Made by a program: the position numbers and the translations under genes
Origin: Opitutaceae bacterium
GTDB taxonomy: Bacteria > Verrucomicrobiota > Verrucomicrobiia > Opitutales > Opitutaceae
Direction: 5' to 3'
Assembly (NCBI GenBank): GCA_014376585.1
Contig: JACMRG010000039.1
Span: 1-42,030 of the forward strand
DNA length: 42,030 nucleotides
Notes under the pieces: generated by a model
Told to the model about the DNA's origin: nothing
The model's input: only the letters and a program-made list of their open reading frames with translations
The model's database searches: none
Shown here: one piece after another, positions 1 to 7,482 of the stretch
Numbering within the stretch: position 1 is the first letter of the stretch
Layout of the letters: each line of letters opens with the position of its first letter

Positions 1-87
1 TACATCGAGAGCTTCTATAACCGCACCCGTCTTCACTCGGCCCTCGGCTATCAAAGCCCTCTTGACTACGAATCCAACCTCAACTAA
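1..87 (+). CDS. IS3-family transposase OrfB, C-terminal end (partial, 5' outside window)
   Basis: The window opens inside a reading frame whose last 28 codons read YIESFYNRTRLHSALGYQSP... and stop at TAA. The pattern E-x-F-Y-N-x-x-R-x-H-x-A-L-G-Y-x-x-P is the typical C-terminal tail of the DDE integrase domain of IS3-family OrfB (rve superfamily), which cuts and joins the element ends. The catalytic D,D and most of the domain lie outside the window, so I cannot say whether the element is intact. It lies at the edge next to the nucleotidyltransferase-like module, so it marks an insertion boundary rather than part of the metabolic genes. Confidence 0.85.
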   Translation, partial: YIESFYNRTRLHSALGYQSPLDYESNLN

Positions 88-135
88 CCACACATCCATC
101 ACGCTCAACGCGTGTCCGTTTTATCGGGGGAAGCA
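1..135 (+). mobile_element. Right end of an IS3-family insertion sequence
   Basis: Downstream of the OrfB stop, the stretch around 112-135 reads GTCCGTTTTATCGGGGGAAG and ends in CA. IS3-family terminal inverted repeats typically carry GTCCG, a T-rich run and GGGGGAAG and finish in CA, so the element probably ends near 135. The left end and target duplication cannot be checked from this window. Confidence 0.6.
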
Positions 136-156
136 CACGCGCCACCCGCGGTAAAA

Positions 157-666
157 TCACTCAACCGCCGCCCGTCTCTCGCGAAACCGCTTTTGCCGCA
201 GTCGCGCCTTCTCCCGTTTCACCGTCAGGCTGACCAGCGGCCGGCCGCGGCGGATATTCAGCTCCAGTTCGGGCGTCGTGAATACATTCCGGTTTCTGAA
301 CTCAGTCGGCGTATCCAGGAGCAGGTGCGCGCGCAGGCGCGCTCCGGGCACCGAGAACCACGGCTCGTCCAACACATAGATCGGATCGCGCGTCCATCGC
401 GGAGGACTCACCTGGGCGCGGCGGCAAAAGAACTCCACCTGCGCCGCCAAAAACGCATCGGCCACCTCGCCCTGCGCAAACCGCCCGGCCAGTCGTTCCG
501 GGCGCACTTTCACCGCCGCCAGCAACTGGGCCCGGGTGGAAACACGCCGGAGTTCGTGAAACCAATCGCGCAGATTCAGCCCAAATTCCTCAAGCGTAGT
601 TGCGCGCCGGGCCACCGCTCGCGCCGACTGCGGACGACTCAGCCGGGGGCGCTTACTTTTTTCCAT
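157..666 (-). CDS. Uncharacterised 169-aa protein, second gene of a nucleotidyltransferase-like module
   Basis: Product of unknown function. The frame is open further upstream, but ATG at 666 gives a start overlapping the end of the preceding minus-strand gene by 14 bp, which is typical of translational coupling. The protein starts MEKSKRPRLSRPQSAR, is strongly basic at both ends, and has a central stretch (residues 25-150) with LRDWFHELRRVSTRAQ and ELELNIRRGRPLVSLTV, probably a small alpha/beta domain. I see no membrane segment or signal peptide. Its tight coupling to a DUF6036-type nucleotidyltransferase-like gene suggests a toxin-antitoxin-like or defence-related pair, but this rests only on context. 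The pair sits between an IS3 end and a metabolic locus. Confidence 0.6.
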   Translation of the reverse strand: MEKSKRPRLSRPQSARAVARRATTLEEFGLNLRDWFHELRRVSTRAQLLAAVKVRPERLAGRFAQGEVADAFLAAQVEFFCRRAQVSPPRWTRDPIYVLDEPWFSVPGARLRAHLLLDTPTEFRNRNVFTTPELELNIRRGRPLVSLTVKREKARLRQKRFRERRAAVE

Positions 667-1258
667 GGCGGATCGTCTCCAGTATTTCGGTGAGCGCCAG
701 TTGCGTGGTGTCGGGCAGCACCGTGTCGGGGAAAAAAGCATCCACCACCTTCTCCACGGCCTCAACCGACTTGATCTTGGTGACGCGAAGCAACGTCTCG
801 ATGTCGCCATAGTCGCCCGCGTATCCGGGCAGCGGCTTGCGGCTGGCCATGACCTTCATCGCGAGCAGGTATTTGGCCGTCGGACGCGTGATGTGCAGTC
901 CAGCCCGGGAAACATTCGCCAACGGCATTTCATTTTTGGCCTCCCTGGCACTCACAAAGAGCCGGACGTTATCGTTCAACCAGTCCTCGGAGAGGCCGCG
1001 TTCCACCGCCACTTTGGCCACTAGCCGGCGCCCCACTTCCGGCGGATGAATGATGGCGTCCACACCCTTGGTCACATCTCGGGCATCGTAGGCCAGCAGC
1101 ATCACGGCCCCGCCGTAGAGCGTCATCTCCAACCGCACCCCTTCGGCCGCCGCCAACTCGGAGATCCCATTGAGCGCGGCTTCGATTTCTGATTTGGTCA
1201 GATACTTGAGAGGCACATCAGATAATAAACCGTTACGGCGGCGCTCCGACAAGCGCAA
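653..1258 (-). CDS. DUF6036-type nucleotidyltransferase-like protein
   Basis: About 201 aa. The segment LYGGAVMLLAYDAR followed by TKGVDAII matches the fold signature of the nucleotidyltransferase superfamily as found in DUF6036/AbiEii-like proteins: a Gly-Gly turn, then a short acidic strand. Further on, LSEDWLND, KYLLAMKVMASR and YAGDYGDIETLL match the downstream helices of that family. In family members I recall, the acidic strand is D-x-D. Here the first Asp is Gly (G-V-D), so catalysis is doubtful. The start is uncertain: ATG at 1258 adds a basic leader, and a GTG near residue 15, just before LKYLTKSEIEAAL, is an alternative. It is first in an overlapping pair, divergent from the lacI gene at 1343. 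Confidence 0.7.
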   Translation of the reverse strand: MRLSERRRNGLLSDVPLKYLTKSEIEAALNGISELAAAEGVRLEMTLYGGAVMLLAYDARDVTKGVDAIIHPPEVGRRLVAKVAVERGLSEDWLNDNVRLFVSAREAKNEMPLANVSRAGLHITRPTAKYLLAMKVMASRKPLPGYAGDYGDIETLLRVTKIKSVEAVEKVVDAFFPDTVLPDTTQLALTEILETIRHGKK

Positions 1259-1295
1259 ACGCCGCCCGCTACCGCGCTCAGGCAGCGCCCTCCGT

Positions 1296-1331
1296 CTAAT
1301 AATTCATTGCCCGTTTATCGTAATTATTAAT
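1296..1331. promoter_or_regulatory. AT-rich degenerate operator pair upstream of lacI
   Basis: Two AT-rich sites lie just before the regulator start. CTAATAATTCATTG (1296-1309) shares the left half TAATAATT, and TAATTATTAAT (1321-1331) shares the right half AATTATTAA, of the perfect palindrome at 2441-2456 downstream of the same gene. In this GC-rich window such matched AT-rich sites are unusual. They would suit autoregulation by the LacI protein encoded at 1343; this is inference. Confidence 0.4.
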
Positions 1332-1342
1332 AGTTCTCGCGC

Positions 1343-2389
1343 ATGCCCCGCCCCAAGAAGGTCTCCCAAACCCAGCTCGCGAAACAACTGGGTATTTCCC
1401 AAGCCCTGGTCTCCCTCGCCCTCAACGGCCGTAGCACCGGCATCAATCCCGATACCTACAAACGCATCTGGGATCACGCCGTCGGTGTCGGCTATCTGCC
1501 CAAGGGCATGCGCGTCGATTCCACGCCGGATTCCGCCCGCGTGAAACAAATCGGTTTCATCCTCCGCGCCCCCCTGCGCCTCTACATCCCGAGCACCTAC
1601 TTCGGCCACGTGCAGCACGGGCTGCATCACGCCCTTGAGGCCCGCGGCTATCGTGCCGTTTTCCTTGGCGCCGAGGATGAACTCTCGCCCGAAAAACTCG
1701 GCCAGATTTTTCACCCCAGCCATCATGTCGGTGGCGTCGCCGTGCTCGGCGAAGTGGCCCAGCCTTTCATGGCGGAACTCACGCGGCTCACCCGCCGCGT
1801 CGTTGCTATCTCCGCTCGTTATCACGGTCTTTGTCATTCCGTCCTCGGCAACGAACCCCAGGCCCTCATCGAGGTCGTCCGCCACCTTCACGCCCTCGGC
1901 CACCGCCGCATCGGCTGGCTCGGCGGCAACGCCACGCTCGGGCGCCACGACGCCCGCCTCGCCGCGCTCCGGCAAGCGCTCAAAACCCACGACCTCTCGC
2001 TCGATCCGCGCTACCTCACGGTCGTCGCCGAGGCCGACCGCGCCGAGGGCGGCGAGGCCATCCACGCCCTCCTCCCGCACGCCAAACGCCGCGACTTCCC
2101 CACCGCTTTCGTCACCTACAACACCCAGATGGCCTACGGTGCCTCCCTCGCCCTCCAACGCGAGGGCTGGAAGGTCCCCGGCGACATCAGCCTTGCGTCG
2201 GCCGACGTCTCCCGCCTGAGCGTCGAGGGCGCGCTGCGCATCACCGGCGCCGGCACCAGCCCCGATAAGCTCGGCGAGGCCGCCGCCCGCCTCGTTCTCG
2301 GCGAAAGCATGCCCGACGAAGGCTACGCCGACCTCGTGCTCCCCGCCCCGCTCGTCATCGGCAACTCCACCGGCCCCGTCCGCAAATAA
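1343..2389 (+). CDS. LacI-family transcriptional regulator
   Basis: 348 aa. An N-terminal LacI helix-turn-helix (about residues 6-28, SQTQLAKQLGISQALVSLAL) is followed by a hinge and a periplasmic-binding-like effector domain (about 65-345) with the usual LGHRRIGWLGG strand near 195-205. It is a cytoplasmic, probably sugar-responsive repressor. It lies 102 bp upstream of a sodium/solute symporter on the same strand, and AT-rich palindromes occur on both sides of the gene. The likely job is control of its own expression and of the symporter in response to a transported sugar or sugar acid. The HTH recognition helix (QALVSLALNG) differs from that of the second LacI protein in the window, consistent with a different operator. 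The effector is unknown. Confidence 0.9.
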   Translation: MPRPKKVSQTQLAKQLGISQALVSLALNGRSTGINPDTYKRIWDHAVGVGYLPKGMRVDSTPDSARVKQIGFILRAPLRLYIPSTYFGHVQHGLHHALEARGYRAVFLGAEDELSPEKLGQIFHPSHHVGGVAVLGEVAQPFMAELTRLTRRVVAISARYHGLCHSVLGNEPQALIEVVRHLHALGHRRIGWLGGNATLGRHDARLAALRQALKTHDLSLDPRYLTVVAEADRAEGGEAIHALLPHAKRRDFPTAFVTYNTQMAYGASLALQREGWKVPGDISLASADVSRLSVEGALRITGAGTSPDKLGEAAARLVLGESMPDEGYADLVLPAPLVIGNSTGPVRK

Positions 2390-2440
2390 TCGCCCGCTCG
2401 GCGCCCTGCTCACGGCGCGCCAAAAAAAATCGCCTTGGTT

Positions 2441-2456
2441 TTTAATAATTATTAAA
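2441..2456. promoter_or_regulatory. Perfect 16-bp palindrome TTTAATAATTATTAAA, candidate LacI operator
   Basis: TTTAATAATTATTAAA is its own reverse complement, with the centre between 2448 and 2449. It lies 35 bp before the symporter start, where a repressor would block transcription. Half-sites recur before the lacI start. LacI operators are even-length palindromes of about this size, although classical ones have a central CG, which this lacks. Confidence 0.5.
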
Positions 2457-2491
2457 CTAAGTCAGCCTGCTCTCCGCCGCGCACCCCCGCC

Positions 2492-4252
2492 ATGACTCAA
2501 TACGACTACGCTGTCCTCGTTTTCTATTTCTTTTTCATGCTGACGATCAGCTGGGTCTTCCGGCACTTCGTCACCAACGTCAGCGATTATTTCCGCGGCG
2601 GCGGCCAGGCGCTCTGGTGGATGGTCGGCGGCTCCGCGTTCATGGTGCAGTTCAGCGCGTGGACCTTTACCGGCGCCGCCAGCAAAGCCTATTCCGACGG
2701 CTGGCCCGTCGCCGTCATCTACGTCGGCAATGCCATCGGTTTCCTCTGCAACGCCCTCTACTTCGCGCCCAAATTCCGCCAGATGCGCGTCGTCACCTTC
2801 GTCGAGGCCATCCGCGCACGCTTCGGCCGCGGCAACGAACAGGTTTTCACCTGGCTGCAACTTCCCACCGGCATCCTCCAAGCCGGCCTGTGGCTCAACG
2901 CCCTCGGCGTTTTCTTCGCCGCCGTCTTCGGTTTCGATCTCACGACGACCATCGTTATCACCGGAGCGGTCGTGCTCATGGTCACGCTCGTCAGCGGCAG
3001 CTGGGCCGTCCTCGCCGGCGATTTCATCCAGATGCTGATCCTGATGCCCGTGTGCCTCGCCACCACCGTGCTCGCGCTGCTCAAGGTCGGCGGCGTCGGC
3101 AGCTTCATCGATAAGCTCCCCCGGTCCCACCTCGATTTCTCCAGCGTTTTCACCGACCAGTTCCTCGGCATGTGGGTGATCGCGATGCTGCTAAAACAGT
3201 TTCTCAACACCAACAACATGACCGATGCCTCACGCTATCTCTGCGTGAAAGACAGCCGCCACGCCCGTTGGGCCGGCTATCTCGGCGCGGGCCTGTTCTT
3301 CATCGGCATCGTTATTTGGTTCGTGCCGCCGATGGCCGCGAGGATCCTGCACCCCGACCTCGCGCCCATGTTTCCGCACATGAAGAACCCTTCCGAAGCT
3401 TCCTTCATCGCCATCGCGCATGATGTGCTCCCCGTCGGCATGCTCGGCTTGCTCGTCTGCGGCATCCTCGCCTCGACCGTTTCCACGATGGACGCCGGCC
3501 TGAACAAAAACGCCGGCATCTTCATCAAGAATTTCTATCAGCCCGTCCTGCGCCCCGCCGCCACCGACCAGCAACTCCTCCGCGCCAGCAAGTTCGCCAC
3601 CGTCATCCTCGGCGCCTTGGTCACCTTCGTCGCGTGGCGTCTGAGCCAACTGCAGGGCCTCACTCTCTTCAGCCTCACAGTGCGCTTTAGTGCTCTCGTC
3701 ACGACGCCCTTCGCCATCCCGCTCCTCTGGGGCATGCTCGTGAAAAACACGCCGCCATGGTCCGGCTGGAGCACCGTCGCCGTCGGCTTCCTCACCTCGC
3801 TCGTGGCGACCTACATCATCACGCCCGAAGCCGCCGCCCAATTTTTCAACACCGGCCCGCTCACCAAATCTTCCACGGAATACTGGGAGCAAGGCATCGC
3901 CACCCTCGCGAATCTCGTCGTCTGCACCGCCTGGTTCTTCGGCTCAAAATGGTTCTGGGACCGCTCCACGCCGGAATACAAGGTTCGTGTGTTGGCGTTC
4001 TTCGACAACATGAACCGCCCCGTCGATTTCGCCCGCGAGGAAGGCGCCAACAGCGACGCCAAACAATCCATGCTTATCGGCTGGCTGTGCATTTCCTACG
4101 GAGCGTTCGTCTGCTTGCTCGCCCTCATTCCGAATCCGCTCGCCGGCCGCCTCGCCTTCCTGTTTTGCGGCGGCCTCGTCGGCACCATCGGCGCCGCCCT
4201 GCTTTACACGAGTCGTAAAGACACGACTGCCCGCCTTCCCGACCGGCCTTAA
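2492..4252 (+). CDS. Sodium:solute symporter family (SSS) transporter
   Basis: 586 aa, strongly hydrophobic, with about 13-14 predicted membrane helices, the standard size for the SSS family (SLC5-like). Family features include the first helix YAVLVFYFFFMLTISW, the motif SDYFRGGG followed by WWMVGGSAFMVQFSAWTFTG (residues about 30-60), and VSTMDAGLNKNAGIFIKNFY near 330-350. Such proteins couple inward sodium flow to uptake of sugars, uronates or related small solutes across the inner membrane. With the adjacent lacI gene the substrate is probably a mono- or oligosaccharide released by the polysaccharide enzymes elsewhere in the window. The substrate cannot be read from sequence. An IS5-like relic begins five bases after its stop codon. 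Confidence 0.92.
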   Translation: MTQYDYAVLVFYFFFMLTISWVFRHFVTNVSDYFRGGGQALWWMVGGSAFMVQFSAWTFTGAASKAYSDGWPVAVIYVGNAIGFLCNALYFAPKFRQMRVVTFVEAIRARFGRGNEQVFTWLQLPTGILQAGLWLNALGVFFAAVFGFDLTTTIVITGAVVLMVTLVSGSWAVLAGDFIQMLILMPVCLATTVLALLKVGGVGSFIDKLPRSHLDFSSVFTDQFLGMWVIAMLLKQFLNTNNMTDASRYLCVKDSRHARWAGYLGAGLFFIGIVIWFVPPMAARILHPDLAPMFPHMKNPSEASFIAIAHDVLPVGMLGLLVCGILASTVSTMDAGLNKNAGIFIKNFYQPVLRPAATDQQLLRASKFATVILGALVTFVAWRLSQLQGLTLFSLTVRFSALVTTPFAIPLLWGMLVKNTPPWSGWSTVAVGFLTSLVATYIITPEAAAQFFNTGPLTKSSTEYWEQGIATLANLVVCTAWFFGSKWFWDRSTPEYKVRVLAFFDNMNRPVDFAREEGANSDAKQSMLIGWLCISYGAFVCLLALIPNPLAGRLAFLFCGGLVGTIGAALLYTSRKDTTARLPDRP

Positions 4253-4257
4253 CCTAG

Positions 4258-4712
4258 GGCACGTCTTCAAAATCACATGAGCCAGAGGAAGACGCGGGCG
4301 AGGGAAACGAAAGCAGAGAAACTTGCGACGGTTTGATCGTAGCGTGTGGCGATACGGCGGGTGGATTTGAGACGGGCGAAGGCGTTTTCGACCAAGGCGA
4401 GGATCTTGCCCCAGAGCGCCTGCCGCACCCACCGCCGCCAGCGCGAATAGACGCTGCGCCAGTTCGGATACCTATCCGGCAAGTCCCGCCATAGACTGCC
4501 GGTGCGCGCGATCCACATCATCGCTTCCACAAAAGGGCGGTCGGCGTGCCATGACCGTCCTCGGCTGCTTCGCCTGCCGCTTTTCAGCCCCGCACGGTTA
4601 TTTTTTTTAACCCCGCCTACCGGGCCCCGCTCAGTTTTCTTGGAATCATCCGCCCATTCTGCACCCGGCCTTCCGCTTGATTCCCTCCATCCCTCGATTT
4701 TTAAGACGTGCC
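4258..4712 (-). mobile_element. IS5-family relic with both inverted repeats and an internal deletion (MITE-like)
   Basis: Both ends are visible. GGCACGTCTTCAAAATC at 4258-4274 is matched by the reverse complement of 4696-4712 (GGCACGTCTTAAAAATC), 16 of 17 identical. The flanking dinucleotide TA occurs one base outside each end, which would fit a TA target duplication. At about 455 bp the element is far shorter than a full IS5-family element, so most of the transposase has been deleted. A second, left-truncated copy ends at 7430 in the same orientation. Confidence 0.75.
4273..4530 (-). pseudogene. Internally deleted IS5-family transposase
   Basis: The frame reads MWIARTGSLWRDLPDRYPNW, typical of the N-terminal part of IS5-family transposases. 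It then runs straight into VENAFARLKSTRRIATRYDQ and FVSLARVFLWL, typical of the last 40 residues. The DDE catalytic core that should lie between them is missing, with the junction near the residues WGKILALVEN. In-frame transposase-like sequence continues upstream towards about 4590 (GRRSSRGRSWHADRPFVEAM). The product cannot be an active transposase, although the ends could still be moved by a full-length relative elsewhere. Confidence 0.75.
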
Positions 4713-4787
4713 GTAGGGGAATCCATTTGCAGATCAGAATCTCTGTTCGGTTTGAGTTCGGGCTCCGTTAAACAAGTGTCACATCCC

Positions 4788-6140
4788 ATGTCCGATGACG
4801 CCGAACTCCTCATCCGCTACACAGAGAGCCGTTCCGAGACCGCATTCGCCGCGCTCGTTGAGCGTCATCACGGACTCGTCTACGCCGCCGCCCTACGGCG
4901 CCTCCAAGGTGACACTCATCGCGCTACCGAGGTCGCCCAGACCGTCTTCATCTCCCTTGCCCGCCACGCCCCGACGCTGGCCCATCGACCGGTGCTCGCT
5001 AGCTGGCTCCATACAGCGACGCGCCACGCAGTCATCGACATCCTCCGCGCAGAACGCAGCCGCCGCATCCGTGAAAAACAAGCCCATCCCATCGACTCGG
5101 TGAATGCCACTACGTCTCGGCCAGTCGATTGGGATCAGCTCCGACCGCTCCTCGACGACGCCCTCGATCATCTGAACGAATCCGACCGCTCCCTACTCAT
5201 GCTCCGCTTCTTCGGTCAAAATCCATTCACTGACATCGGCGCGAAACTCAACCTCACCGAAGACGCTGCCCGGATGCGCACCACTCGCGCCCTTGAAAAA
5301 CTTCGCGCCCACCTCGCCCGTAGAGGCATCACCTCAACCTCTATTGCCCTCGGGGCCGCGCTTACCGCCCAACCCCTTACCGCCGCCCCCGCAGGCCTTG
5401 CCGCCCTCCTTACTACGGGCGTCCTTGCGGCCCCCGCCAGCGCAACCGGCCTTAGCCTAACCCTCATGACTGCCACCACCAAAACCGTCCTAGCGATCAA
5501 CGTCATCGCTCTCTTTAGCGTCGTTACCGTGGTAAACAATACGGCCCGCCTACGAGCCGTATTGGACCATTTAACAGAGCAAAACAGTCAGATCGTAGCG
5601 GTGAGGTCTGCCAATTCTCAGCTGTCAGCCACTGTAGTGGAGGCGGGCGCGGATCGCGGCCAGCTGAAGGAATTAGAGCGGCTGCGAGGTGAAATAGTTT
5701 TCCTGGAGACGCACTTAAAGGCCGTAAAGCCCGAGAATACTCAGGTGCTGCCCAAGCCATCCATCGAGCCGCCGTTTCCCGGGATATTTTTCGAGAAGGA
5801 ACAAGTGGATGTGGTCCCTGTAGTGAAATTTAGGCCTCGTCCGGTCGTCCCGTCGGGAACGGGAGGAGGCAAAGTCAGGTTAGACTACATCGTGGATGAA
5901 AATGGCAAGGTCAGGAATGTAAGCATACTGAGTGCAACATCTGCGGCCATCGGCGAATCGGCGGCTGCATCCTTACGAGGTTCGGATTTCGACTCAGCGC
6001 AGAAAGATGGCCACCCCGTCGCGGTTCATATGCAGCAAACAATTACTATTTCTGCGGCCACGTTAGTCTCGGCGGGGGCCAAAGGCACAATCCCGCCGCC
6101 AAAAAATGCGCCCACGATCCGTGCGGTGCCTTGGTTTTGA
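4788..6140 (+). CDS. ECF-type sigma-70 factor fused via a membrane segment to a TonB C-terminal-like domain
   Basis: 450 aa from ATG at 4788; an in-frame ATG at 4677 lies inside the IS relic and is less likely. Sigma region 2 covers about residues 8-92 (LIRYTESRSETAFAALVERH, ATEVAQTVFISLARH, ASWLHTATRHAVIDILR). Region 4 covers about 112-173 (SDRSLLMLRFF, FTDIGAKLNLTEDAARMRTT). An Ala/Leu-rich stretch leads to one membrane helix near 233-250, then a likely coiled coil (255-312), a Pro-rich linker and a TonB C-terminal-like domain near 340-424 (GKVRLDYIVDENGKVRNVSI). As drawn, the sigma part is cytoplasmic and the TonB-like part periplasmic, so this may be a membrane-tethered sigma factor. The next gene starts 9 bp downstream, suggesting an operon. 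GC drops in the second half of the gene. Confidence 0.85.
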   Translation: MSDDAELLIRYTESRSETAFAALVERHHGLVYAAALRRLQGDTHRATEVAQTVFISLARHAPTLAHRPVLASWLHTATRHAVIDILRAERSRRIREKQAHPIDSVNATTSRPVDWDQLRPLLDDALDHLNESDRSLLMLRFFGQNPFTDIGAKLNLTEDAARMRTTRALEKLRAHLARRGITSTSIALGAALTAQPLTAAPAGLAALLTTGVLAAPASATGLSLTLMTATTKTVLAINVIALFSVVTVVNNTARLRAVLDHLTEQNSQIVAVRSANSQLSATVVEAGADRGQLKELERLRGEIVFLETHLKAVKPENTQVLPKPSIEPPFPGIFFEKEQVDVVPVVKFRPRPVVPSGTGGGKVRLDYIVDENGKVRNVSILSATSAAIGESAAASLRGSDFDSAQKDGHPVAVHMQQTITISAATLVSAGAKGTIPPPKNAPTIRAVPWF

Positions 6141-6149
6141 TTCTTAGGC

Positions 6150-6920
6150 ATGAACGCGCGATCAAAATGGTGGCTTTCGTTCTCCGTATCGACCGTCGTT
6201 TTGGTCGGTCTTACGTGGCAGGTGCAAACCTATGCGAACTTGAGGGAATCAATCGCCCGCGAACAGCGACGCGCCCATGTGCTGGAGCAATTACAGGGCG
6301 AGCGCGCTAAATTACTCCAAGTGCGATCAACTCTCGCCGCAGATGCCAAAATTAGGTCGGTTGAACTTCAGCAAGCGCTCGAAAAAATCACTGCTTTGCG
6401 TCAGCAGGTTAAACAGAAATCGCCGCGCCCCGATATGCGCAAAAACTTGGTCGTAGGTGAAGATATTCCTGCTCGGGAATGGCACAATGCGGGAAGAAAA
6501 ACAGTCGCAGCCGCTCTCCAAACGGCGCTTTGGGCGGGCTCAGGCGGGGAAATTAGCACCTTCGCGGAAATGCTTCACTTTGCGGACGCGCGAACGGCTG
6601 CTTCAGCGCAGGCTCTTTTTGACACGGTTCCGCAATCATGGCGCGACCAATACGGCTCGCCCGAGAAATTTATAGCCTTCTTGGCGGTGAGCGACGTTCC
6701 TCTCGGCTCGGTAGAAATAACGCAATCGTCAGAGTCAGGAGGATCGCCATTCTGGGATGTGAAATTGATATTAACGCAGGCTGACGGAACGCGCAAAAAC
6801 GCGACGCTCCTTTTTTATCGAGGGAAGGAGGGATGGGATCTGGTTGTGACCGAAGGTGTAATTGAAAAATATGCCAGTGCGTTGCGTGCGCCGATGAGTG
6901 GTGGAGCCGAAAAACCATGA
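6150..6920 (+). CDS. Membrane-anchored coiled-coil protein, partner of the sigma/TonB-like fusion
   Basis: 256 aa, starting 9 bp after the sigma/TonB-like fusion and almost certainly co-transcribed. It has a single N-terminal membrane helix (about residues 8-26, WWLSFSVSTVVLVGLTW), a coiled-coil stretch (about 30-92) rich in Arg, Glu and Gln, and a C-terminal domain (about 108-245) that begins REWHNAGRKTVAAALQTALW and contains YGSPEKFIAFLAVSDVPLG. The topology is cytoplasmic N-terminus with coiled coil and domain in the periplasm. From memory, similar proteins accompany such sigma factors in Opitutaceae genomes, but no function has been assigned that I know of. It could sense a periplasmic signal or restrain the sigma partner; this is inferred only from the pairing and matching topology. 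Confidence 0.75.
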   Translation: MNARSKWWLSFSVSTVVLVGLTWQVQTYANLRESIAREQRRAHVLEQLQGERAKLLQVRSTLAADAKIRSVELQQALEKITALRQQVKQKSPRPDMRKNLVVGEDIPAREWHNAGRKTVAAALQTALWAGSGGEISTFAEMLHFADARTAASAQALFDTVPQSWRDQYGSPEKFIAFLAVSDVPLGSVEITQSSESGGSPFWDVKLILTQADGTRKNATLLFYRGKEGWDLVVTEGVIEKYASALRAPMSGGAEKP

Positions 6921-7107
6921 CTCAAATAGGACTTGAATGCTACTAGCGCGGTCATGCGCCGCCGCACTGACCCGAGGGCGCGGCCGTCAGTCTTTCGACC
7001 GCTCACAGCCCTAAAAAGTGCGGTTATCCGTAGGGGAACGCGTGAGCGTTTCGTCTGGGCAAGCTTTGATCTCACGGAGGTTTTGCCACGAGAAACATAG
7101 GTCGGCC

Positions 7108-7430
7108 GTCAGCAACGCGAGAATCTTGCCCAGAGCGCCTGCCGAACCCACCGCCGCCAGCGCGTATGGACGCTGCGCCAGTTCGGATACCTCTCCGGCA
7201 GGTCCCGCCACGGACTGCCCGTGCGCGCGGTCCACATCATCGCGACCACAAAAGGGCGGTCGGCGTGCCATGGCCGTCCTCGGCTGCTTCGCCTGCCGCT
7301 TTTCAGCCCCGCACGGTTATTTTTTTAGACCCGCCTACCGGGCCTCGCTCAGTTTTCTTGGAATCATCCGCCCATTCTACACCCGGCCTTCCGCTTGGTT
7401 CTCTCCATCCCTCGATTTTTAAGACGTGCC
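7108..7430 (-). mobile_element. Second IS5-family relic, left-truncated copy of the 4258-4712 element
   Basis: From about 7108 the sequence follows positions 4390-4712 closely (for example CCAGTTCGGATACCT, AAAGGGCGGTCGGCGTGCCA and CTCGATTTTTAAGACGTGCC) with scattered substitutions and small indels, including a shorter A/T run. The right inverted repeat is intact and ends at 7430. The left end and the transposase C-terminus are missing, and remaining coding frames are shifted. It has the same orientation as the first copy, so together they bracket the sigma/TonB-like cassette. It ends 52 bp before the likely start of the next gene. Confidence 0.75.
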
Positions 7431-7482
7431 CTCGCCTCCGGAGCGCAAAACGGGCTTGGCGCACGGCGGGGGTAACAGTTCC

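Noticed and set aside
1304-2413. Long antisense open frame (369 codons) over the lacI gene
   Set aside because: It mirrors the codon structure of a high-GC gene; the product is Gly/Ala/Glu/Asp-rich without domain features, while the plus strand encodes a clear LacI protein.
2400-2430. Hairpin-like GGCGCC...GGCGCGCC followed by eight A after the first lacI gene
   Set aside because: A terminator for the plus-strand gene would need T residues after the stem; here the run is A on that strand, and on the minus strand the T run precedes the stem.
4677-4787. Upstream in-frame start for the sigma/TonB-like fusion
   Set aside because: It lies within the IS relic and encodes residues unrelated to sigma factors; ATG 4788 directly precedes the region 2 homology.
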